Positions 1-9,800 of a stretch of 64,000 nucleotides of DNA are shown here, piece by piece; within the stretch, counting starts at the first letter, position 1; every line of letters begins with the position of its first letter. The notes beneath the pieces are model-generated. The model was given only the letters and a program-made list of their open reading frames with translations, had not been told where the DNA came from and searched no databases. The stretch covers positions 3,743,501-3,807,500 of the forward strand of contig NZ_CP050698.1 of NCBI RefSeq assembly GCF_005116655.2. The letters are read 5' to 3'. Source of the stretch: Desulfosediminicola flagellatus. Its GTDB lineage: Bacteria; Desulfobacterota; Desulfobulbia; Desulfobulbales; Desulfocapsaceae. Made by a program: the position numbers and the translations under genes.

Positions 1-467
1 CAATGGTATACAGGGATAGCTACGAAACCACCCGCCCTGCCCGACTGCAGGATGTGGCCGGTATACTCAACCTGATATCTCCTCTTGAAGAGAAAGGTAT
101 TTTGGTAAAACGCTCCCGCGAATTGCTTGAAAATGAGATCGACTATTTCACGGTTCTTGAAAAAGACGGCCTTGTTATAGGTTGTGCAGCACTCTATCCG
201 TTTGCAGGCACTCCAGCTGGCGAACTTGCCTGTGTCGCCGTAATGAAAGAGTACCAGAAAGGTGGTCGTGCGCGAAAACTATTGAATTATGTAGAGGAGC
301 AGGCAGGTAAACTTGGTCTCGAAGCCATCTATGTGCTGACAACCAGAACTTCTCATTGGTTTATTGAACAGGGTTTTGAAGAGTCTACGGTCGAAGAACT
401 CCCTGCTTCCCGTAAAGCTCTGTACAATTTTCAGCGCAATTCAAAAGTTTTGGTGAAAAACATTTAG
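1..467 (+). CDS. argA: Amino-acid N-acetyltransferase (N-acetylglutamate synthase), 3' part
   Basis: The gene enters from the left edge. The visible 154 codons form a GNAT acetyltransferase domain that I recognise as the C-terminal domain of ArgA, which makes N-acetylglutamate from glutamate and acetyl-CoA, the first step of arginine synthesis in the cytoplasm. Diagnostic stretches are 'LISPLEEKGILVKRSRE' near the start, the acetyl-CoA-binding region 'ELACVAVMKEYQKGGRARKL', and the C-terminal 'LTTRTSHWFIEQGF' and 'KALYNFQRNSKVL', which match the ArgA ending closely. Classical ArgA has an N-terminal amino-acid-kinase domain of about 280 residues; it must lie outside the window if present. Some bacteria carry a free-standing GNAT-only version, so the ATG at position 3 could be a true start, but no ribosome-binding site can be judged there. 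Confidence 0.85.
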   Translation, partial: MVYRDSYETTRPARLQDVAGILNLISPLEEKGILVKRSRELLENEIDYFTVLEKDGLVIGCAALYPFAGTPAGELACVAVMKEYQKGGRARKLLNYVEEQAGKLGLEAIYVLTTRTSHWFIEQGFEESTVEELPASRKALYNFQRNSKVLVKNI

Positions 468-816
468 GTGAAACAAAATACCATCGATGCATCAGGTAAT
501 TACACCCTTCTTCAAAGCTCTATCTTCGATGGTATTTACTCAATTTTCTCTGTATAATTCCCTTTTTCTCTCCTCCAACCAAATCTCCAAATTCAAATTC
601 GTAACAGCAACCACAATACAGTAATTGTCTAATTTTTGCAGATAGTTAAAAAACCTACCCTAAAATGCACATTTTTTTATCCTGCATTGTTAGGGTGTTA
701 CACAATCTTCTCTATAGAATAAAAATAATTAGTACTAAAGTACAATTACTATCACTTGGAGGCAGCTATATCTTTATATGAAGGTTACAGAATAACACCG
801 TCATATGGAGACAAAC
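468..816 (+). other. Intergenic region upstream of the giant adhesin
   Basis: About 350 AT-rich bases without a gene. It holds the 12-bp inverted repeat after argA and presumably the adhesin promoter. I see no unambiguous -35/-10 pair. A short palindromic motif (AGTACTaaAGTAC) lies near 731-743. A Shine-Dalgarno sequence (GGAG, 807-810) sits 6 bases before the ATG at 817. Confidence 0.5.
476..537. terminator. Long-looped inverted repeat after argA
   Basis: Perfect 12-bp inverted repeat: 476-487 pairs with 526-537 (AAATACCATCGA / TCGATGGTATTT), separated by 38 bases. It begins 9 bases after the argA stop codon. There is no clean U-tract, so it may be a weak terminator or an RNA-stabilising structure. 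Confidence 0.4.
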
Positions 817-3800
817 ATGGCTAGCGAAAATACCCCGAGCACCACCTCTACTAACCAGCCAATCGGTTCAGCACTTATTGTTTACGGATCTGTTAAAGCC
901 GAATCCCAGGAAGGCACTACCAGAACCATACAGCCCAACAGCCAGATTTTTGCAAACGACAGAGTGATCACCGGCAATAACGGTATGGTCTCAATCGTGT
1001 TCAATGACGCAGCCAAGACCCAGCTTGATCTGGGTAGAATGTCTGATGTGCTCATCGATGAAGAGGTATTTCAACCCTACGCACCTGAAGATCTCAGCGA
1101 AGCTGCAGCAGAAGTTCAGGACATCCAGGAAGCTCTGATCGCTGGTGAATTTGATCCGACCGTCGAACTTGAAGCTCCGGCAGCCGGTGCTCCTGCAGCT
1201 GGTGCAGTCGCTGATGCAGGCGGTGGTAGTTCTTTCGTCAAATTTGACCTTACCGCTGAAGAAGTAACCCCTGAATCAGGAGCGGAAACTACTGGAATCG
1301 ATTACAACTTTCTCCAAAGCGAACCAGATGTTCTTGAACCAATTCCGGAAATACCAGTTGCGCCTGTAACTACAGTAGCAGCTGCAACTTTTGCCGCACC
1401 AGTACCAGCGGACACTCCAATTATTCCCCCACCACCGCCGCCACCTACACCTTTTACACCAACACCGATTGCACGTGTTGTGGAAGAAGAAGCCATTGAA
1501 TATGAAACCCAACTAGCCGACGCTGCCTTCCCACTCTTTTTATGGTTTTCTTCGGACGGTAATCCTGACGACATAAAAGCTCCTGACACATCAACCCCTG
1601 AGGATATTCCTGAGGACCCATTCCAGCCAGACTCAGAAATCCTCACCGGAACATTAGCTGGAGCATTGACAAGTGGGCCGGCAACCTTCTCACTTATATC
1701 AACAGCCAACCTTCCTACACTCTGGTCACAAGGTCAGGAAGTAGAATATTATCTTGATCCCAATGGGCAATTCATAATAGCCGGTATTGGTATTACAGGT
1801 GGTGGTGATTTCCCAGAAATAGAAAGACCAGTATTCAGTCTCGAAGTAACCGCAGATGGAGAGTATAGATACATTCAATATGATCAGCTTGACCATACGC
1901 CCAATGATCTCTCGAACAACCCGGCACCAGACGAAAACATTGAGCTACAGTCTGGCTTGAATCAGCTTTCATCAGTAAATGGTTTAGACTTCTCAGGTTC
2001 CCTTCAAGCAGTACAAGGCGGAGTCCCAACTACCTTCCCTGACGGACTGTTCGTTTTCACTGTTGTCGATGATATCCCTATCGCTATTGACCCAGGCGAA
2101 AATGCCATATTCGAAACCGTACTCGAAGACGGCTTAAACCAGCAGGTTGTTCCAGATTTAAATGAAGGTGATGTATTTCTGCAAAATCCTGATTCATCTC
2201 TTGGCAACAGAGAAAGCGGTGAAGGTATAGACTCAGATGAGGCATCAGGTAATATCTATAGCCAGAACTCAATTGCAAACCTATTTAAGGTTGGCGCAGA
2301 CGAATTTCCTAATTTCCAAAGTGAAGGACCTAGCCCGGAAGCTCTCTATGGTATCACAACCGATATCAATTTACTCAACGGCTTGCCTACCCTGTTCTCA
2401 CACGATACTCAGATCCAATACTCGTCAGATGGACAGACACTTACTGCAACAGCTGGTGATACTGTAATTTTTACATTTAGAATCGATCCAAACACGGGTA
2501 CGTGGCGATTCGACCTCGAGGACCAACTCGACCATGTAGCAGGAAATGGTGAAAACCTTGACCTTAAAACTAGTATTGATGACTCCACTCCATCGATCTC
2601 AGGAATCGATTTTTCTTCAATCCTAACCGCTGCGGATTACGATAATGACAAAATTACCGGCGCGGCACCAGGTTCCTTTATTATCGCAATTCAAGATGAT
2701 ATTCCTGTAGCAATTAACCAACCAACCGCTATTGAAGCACAGGTCGAAGAAGATGGCATGTCACTTGTTGCCGGTGATCTCTCTGAAGGCAACAAGGATG
2801 CCGGCGATTCTAACACTGATGACGAAGATGCTGGATCAGGCGCTACTTCCGTGGCTACACTCTTCTCAATAGGTGCAGATGAAGACCTCGCCCCAACCGC
2901 AACTCCGATTGTCAACTACGGTTTTGTTAGCGACGTATCAGGGCTTGATAGCCTTGGCCTCACTTCAAAAGGCGAGGCAGTTACTTTCACCTCTGACGGC
3001 CAAACCCTTACCGGTTCTGCTGGCGGACGTGAGATTCTCACTGTTGAGATTAAGGCAGCGACAGGAAACTGGGAAGTTGATCTAAAGGATCAGTTCGACC
3101 ACGTCGGACCACAGGAACCTGGCGTAGAAAACTCCGATTTAATAAGCAGTTCCGGCCCACTCAGTTCCATCGATCTCTCAAGCTATCTTACCGCTACTGA
3201 CTTTGATGGTGACACCGTAGCTGGTGCGGCACAGGGAAGCTTCACTCTCACCATTGAAGATGACATTCCTAAAGCTGTCACCCAACCTACAGCAATCGCT
3301 GCCAGCGTTGAGGAAGACGGAATGTCACTTGGTACCGGAGATCTTTCTGAAGGTAACAAGGATGCTGGTGATTCAAACACTGATGACGAAGATGCTGGAT
3401 CTGGTGCTACTTCTGTGGCTACACTCTTTACCGTTGGTGCAGATGAAGATTTTGATCCGGCTGCCACAGCGGTAGTTAATTACGGCTTTGCTACTGACGT
3501 ATCAGGTCTGGATAGTCTTGGTCTTACCTCAAAAGGTGAGGCAGTTACTTTCACCTCTGATGGCCAGACCCTTACCGGTTCTGCCGGAGGACGTGAAATT
3601 CTCACTGTCGAAATTAAGGCAGCAACAGGTAACTGGGAAGTTGACCTGAAAGATCAGTTTGACCATGTCGGACCACAGGAACCTGGCGTAGAAAACTCCG
3701 ATTTAGTAAGCAGTTCCGGCCCACTGAGTGCCATCGATCTCTCAAGCTATCTCACCGCTACTGACTTTGATGGTGACACCGTAACTGGTGCAGCCCAGGG

Positions 3801-6800
3801 AAGCTTCACTCTCGCCATTGAAGATGATATCCCTAAAGCTGTCACCCAACCTACAGCAATCGCTGCCAGCGTTGAGGAAGACGGGATGTCACTTGGTACC
3901 GGAGATCTTTCTGAAGGTAACAAGGATGCTGGTGATTCAAACACTGATGACGAAGATGCAGGATCTGGTGCTACTTCTGTAGCTACACTCTTTACCATTG
4001 GTGCCGATGAAGACTTCGATCCGGCTGCCACACCGGTAGTTAGCTATGGCTTTGCTACTGACGTATCCGGACTGGATAGCCTTGGCCTCACCTCAAAAGG
4101 TGAAGCGGTCACCTTCACATCTGATGGCCAGACCCTTTCCGGTTCTGCCGGAGGACGTGAGATTCTGACTGTCGAAATTAAGGCAGCGACAGGTAACTGG
4201 GAAGTTGACCTGAAAGATCAGTTCGACCACGTCGGACCACAGGAACCTGGCGTAGAAAACTCGGATTTAGTAAGCAGTTCCGGCCCACTCAGCTCCATCG
4301 ATCTCTCAAGCTATCTCACCGCTACTGACTTTGATGGTGACACCGTAACTGGTGCAGCCCAGGGAAGCTTCACTCTCGCCATTGAAGATGATATCCCTAA
4401 AGCTGTCACCCAACCTACAGCAATCGCTGCCAGCGTTGAGGAAGACGGGATGTCACTTGGTACCGGAGATCTTTCTGAAGGTAACAAGGATGCTGGTGAT
4501 TCAAACACTGATGACGAAGATGCAATATCTGGTGCTACTTCTGTAGCTACACTCTTTACCATTGGTGCCGATGAAGACTTCGATCCGGCTGCCACACCGG
4601 TAGTTAGCTATGGCTTTGCTACTGACGTATCCGGACTGGATAGCCTTGGCCTCACCTCAAAAGGTGAAGCGGTCACCTTCACATCTGATGGCCAGACCCT
4701 TTCCGGTTCTGCCGGAGGACGTGAGATTCTGACTGTCGAAATTAAGGCAGCGACAGGTAACTGGGAAGTTGACCTGAAAGATCAGTTTGACCACGTCGGA
4801 CCACAGGAACCTGGCGTAGAAAACTCTGATTTAGTAAGCAGTTCAGGCCCACTGAGTGCCATCGACCTCTCAAGCTATCTTACCGCTACTGACTTTGATG
4901 GTGACACCGTAACTGGTGCAGCCCAGGGAAGCTTCACTCTAGCCATTGAAGATGATATCCCTAAAGCTGTCACCCAACCTACGGCAATCGCTGCCAGCGT
5001 TGAGGAAGACGGTATGTCACTTGGTACCGGAGATCTTTCTGAAGGTAACAAGGATGCTGGTGATTCAAACACTGATGACGAAGATGCTGGATCTGGTGCC
5101 ACTTCTGTGGCTACACTCTTTACCGTTGGTGCCGATGAAGACTTCGATCCGGCTGCCACACCGGTAGTTAGCTATGGCTTTGCTACTGATGTATCTGGTC
5201 TGGATAGCCTTGGCCTCACTTCAAAAGGCGAGGCAGTTACTTTCACCTCTGACGGCCAAACTCTCACCGGTTCAGCTGGCGGACGTGAGATTCTGACTGT
5301 TGAAATTAAGGCAGCAACAGGAAACTGGGAAGTTGACCTGAAAGATCAGTTCGACCACGTCGGACCACAGGAACCTGGCGCAGAAAACTCCGATTTAATA
5401 AGCAGTTCCGGTCCACTGAGTGCCATTGATCTCTCAAGCTATCTCACCGCTACTGACTTTGATGGTGACACCGTAACTGGTGCGGCACAGGGAAGCTTCA
5501 CTCTCGCCATTGAAGATGATATCCCTAAAGCTGTCAGCCAACCTACTGCAATCGCTGCCAGCGTTGAGGAAGACGGTATGTCACTTGGTACCGGAGATCT
5601 TTCTGAAGGTAACAAGGATGCCAGCGATTCAAACACTGATGACGAAGATGCTGGATCTGGTGCCACTTCTGTGGCTACACTCTTTACCATTGGTGCCGAT
5701 GAAGATTTTGATCCGGCTGCCACACCGGTAGTTAGTTACGGCTTTGCTACTGACGTATCAGGTCTGGATAGTCTTGGTCTTACCTCAAAAGGTGAGGCAG
5801 TTACTTTCACCTCTGATGGCCAGACCCTTACCGGTTCTGCCGGAGGACGTGAAATTCTCACTGTCGAAATAAAAGCAGCAACCGGTAACTGGGAAGTTGA
5901 CCTGAAAGATCAGTTTGACCATGTCGGACCACAGGAACCTGGCGTAGAAAACTCCGATTTAATAAGCAGTTCCGGCCCACTCAGTTCCATCGATCTCTCA
6001 AGCTATCTCACCGCTACTGACTTTGATGGCGACACCGTAACTGGTGCGGCACAGGGAAGCTTCACTCTCGCCATTGAAGATGATATCCCTAAAGCTGTCA
6101 CCCAACCTACAGCAATCGCTGCCAGCGTTGAGGAAGACGGAATGTCACTTGGTACCGGAGATCTTTCTGAAGGTAACAAGGATGCCGGCGATTCAAACAC
6201 TGATGACGAAGATGCTGGATCTGGTGCTACTTCTGTGGCTACACTCTTTACCATTGGTGCCGATGAAGACTTTGATCCGGCTGCCACACCAGTAGTTAGC
6301 TACGGCTTTGCTACTGACGTATCTGGTCTGGATAGTCTTGGCCTCACTTCTAAAGGAGAGGCGGTCACATTCACATCTGATGGCCAGACCCTTTCCGGTT
6401 CTGCTGGCGGACGTGAGATTCTCACTGTCGAAATTAAGGCAGCGACAGGTAACTGGGAAGTTGACCTGAAAGATCAGTTTGACCACGTCGGACCACAGGA
6501 ACCTGGCGTAGAAAACTCTGATTTAGTAAGCAGTTCAGGCCCACTGAGTGCCATCGACCTCTCAAGCTATCTTACCGCTACTGACTTTGATGGTGACACC
6601 GTAACTGGTGCAGCCCAGGGAAGCTTCACTCTTGCCATTGAAGATGATATCCCTAAAGCTGTCACCCAACCTACGGCAATCGCTGCCAGCGTTGAGGAAG
6701 ACGGCATGTCACTTGGTACCGGAGATCTTTCTGAAGGTAACAAGGATGCCGGCGATTCAAGCACTGATGACGAAGATGCTGGATCTGGTGCCACTTCTGT

Positions 6801-9800
6801 AGCTACACTCTTTACCGTTGGTGCAGATGAAGACTTTGATCCGGCTGCCACGCCAGTAGTTAGCTATGGCTTTGCTACTGACGTATCAGGTCTGGATAGT
6901 CTTGGCCTCACTTCTAAAGGAGAGGCAGTTACTTTCACTTCTGACGGCCAAACCCTTACTGGTTCTGCCGGAGGACGTGAGATTCTGACCGTTGAAATTA
7001 AGGCAGCAACAGGAAACTGGGAAGTTGACCTGAAAGATCAGTTTGACCACGTCGGACCACAGGAACCTGGCGTAGAAAACTCTGATTTAGTAAGCAGTTC
7101 CGGTCCACTGAGTGCCATCGATCTCTCAAGCTATCTTACCGCTACTGACTTTGATGGTGACACCGTAACTGGTGCGGCACAGGGAAGCTTCACTCTCACC
7201 ATTGAAGATGACATTCCTAAAGCTGTCAGCCAACCTACTGCTATTACTGCCAGCGTTGAGGAAGACGGGATGTCACTTGGTACCGGCGATCTCTCTGAAG
7301 GTAACAAGGATGCCGGAGATTCAAACACTGATGACGAAGATGCTGGATCCGGTGCTACTTCTGTGGCTACACTCTTTACCGTTGGTGCAGATGAAGACTT
7401 TGATCCGGCTGCCACACCGGTAGTTAGTTACGGCTTTGCTACTGACGTATCAGGTCTGGATAGTCTTGGCCTCACTTCTAAAGGAGAGGCGGTCACATTC
7501 ACATCTGATGGCCAGACCCTTACCGGTTCTGCAGGAGGACGTGAGATTCTGACCGTAGAGATCAAGTCTGCAACAGGTAACTGGGAAGTTGATCTAAAGG
7601 ATCAGTTCGACCACATCGGACCACAGGAACCTGGCGTAGAAAACTCCGATTTAATAAGCAGTTCCGGTCCACTGAGTGCCATTGATCTCTCAAGCTATCT
7701 CACCGCTACTGACTTTGATGGTGACACCGTAACTGGCGCGGCCCAGGGAAGCTTCGCCCTCACCATTGAAGATGATATTCCTAAATTTAACGGAGAACTT
7801 CTCAATCATCAGGTCGAGGAAGAAGGACTTCATAACTTCGATTCCGCTTACACAGGTCCTGGTGTTGAAGGCTCGGAAGGAAATGAAGATGAAACAGGAG
7901 CAACCGAATTCGATGGCGATCCAAACCTGACAACTGCAACTGGTTCACTCTCGACAATTATTACCTCCGGAGCTGATGAAGATCTGACATACAGCTTCGT
8001 AGATGATGTTCAGGATGCCTTGGCAGATGCCAACCCAGGCCTGACTTCAAATGGCGCAACTGTAACGTATAGTGTCGATAACAATACCAACACATTAATT
8101 GCTGAGGCTGAAGGACGAACGGTATTCACCTTGAATCTTGATGAAGATACCGGCGACTACGATTTCGAGCTGCTCGACCAACTCGATCATGATCCTCCTG
8201 CCCCGGGCACTGCAGTGGAAAACAGTTTGACCCTCAACCTCGGAGCATCCATTCAGGCTGAAGATGCTGACGGCGACACTGTAAATTTTGGTTCAGTTCC
8301 GGTCGGCGATCAGACACAGGATGGGCTGAGCATTGAAGTTGCTGACGACATTCCTGAGGCAGTTGAAACACAGGTGGTACCAGGTAATATGAACCTTGTA
8401 CTTATTCTTGATAATTCAGGAAGTATGTACAGCAATGAGATCAACTGGCAGGGAAGTACAACTCCACGGATTGACGCAATGCAGGCATCAGTAGTGGCCT
8501 TGCTTACAGGGCTTGCGGCAGACGGTGTTGCCGGCTCAACATATAAGGTGCACCTGGTTGAATACAATACGGACTCATCCTCTCTCGGCACCTTCACCAT
8601 AACAGGTGGCGATACAAGTTCTGCTCAGGCAGCAATCGACGCTGTAAATGGTATGGTTCAACCTGATCCCCTTTCTGGTGATCAATTTACGAACTACGAA
8701 GCAGGCTACCAGCAAGCATTGGATTGGATTAATAATGGCGATCCGTTAACAGATGCTGATGTGACTGGAGCTCTCGTGAATGAAGTTCTCTTTATTTCTG
8801 ATGGAGACCCAAACAGATGGAACGACCCTGATTATGATGAGCCTGGTGGACCAGTAGTACAAGGCTCCGGGGGTGGTTTTAATACAGATGCACTCAATCA
8901 GGTTACAGGTAGCGATGGTTCTAATGAAGTTGAAGATCTAGGTGACTGGGCTGACAATGTAAGAGCCATTGGAATTCAGGTAACAGACAATCAGGACGAC
9001 AGACTGGATACTCTGGACCTGACCGGCGATGCATTGAACATCACCTCCGGTGATCAGCTCCTGGCAATTCTGCCTCAGTTACTTGAACTGCCTCTGCCAA
9101 TTATCACAGCTTCTGTTGAAGAAGATGATTTAACAGTTGATGGTGATAATGTTCTCGACCCTGATAGCAGCACAGGAATCAATGAGGATGGTTCAACAAA
9201 TGCTGACGAAGACTTTGGTTCATCAGTTTCCACTGATGCCACAAACATTTCAAACCTCTTTACTGCAGGAGCAGATGAAGATTTATCATTCAAGCTCTCC
9301 GATAATATCGGCGGAATCCCTACGCTCTACTCTAATGGCGAAGCGTTAACCTATGATGTGGTGGGGAATGTTCTTACAGGTACGGCAGGTGGTGAAACGA
9401 TTTTCACATTTACAGTCAATACTGACGGATCGTGGATATTCGACCTTGATGGTCAACTCGATCATGTTGCTGGTGATGGTGAGAATTATGACCTGAGAAC
9501 AGGTGACGGCACAGCTGAGGTTGGAGGAATAGACCTCTCATCAATCATTATTGCCACAGATGCAGACGGTGATGAGGTATTGGCTGATACAGGTGCCTTT
9601 GTGGTGATGATTCAGGATGATGTTCCTGTTGTCGGTACGCCTCAGGACAGCTTGCTTGCTATCGAACAAGGCAACAGCCTGACTGCCAGTCTTGATATTG
9701 TTGGCTCAGGCGCAGATGATCCTTTGAGTATTTCTTTAATGCTTGTTGAGGGGGAAGATGTCCTATCTATTGGAGGTTCACATTTCACCGGCGGTGGAGA

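Noticed and set aside
778..795. Five-codon leader peptide (ATG-AAG-GTT-ACA-GAA-TAA) before the adhesin
   Set aside because: The nearest GGAGG is 16 bases away, too far for a start, and no attenuator structure surrounds it.
3183..7423. Overlapping antisense and out-of-frame open stretches through the adhesin repeats
   Set aside because: They recur every 564 bp as by-products of the repeated coding sequence and have no ribosome-binding sites or recognisable domains.
2695..7770. CRISPR-like or satellite array
   Set aside because: The unit is 564 bp, fully coding and in frame with the adhesin, so it is a protein repeat, not a CRISPR array.
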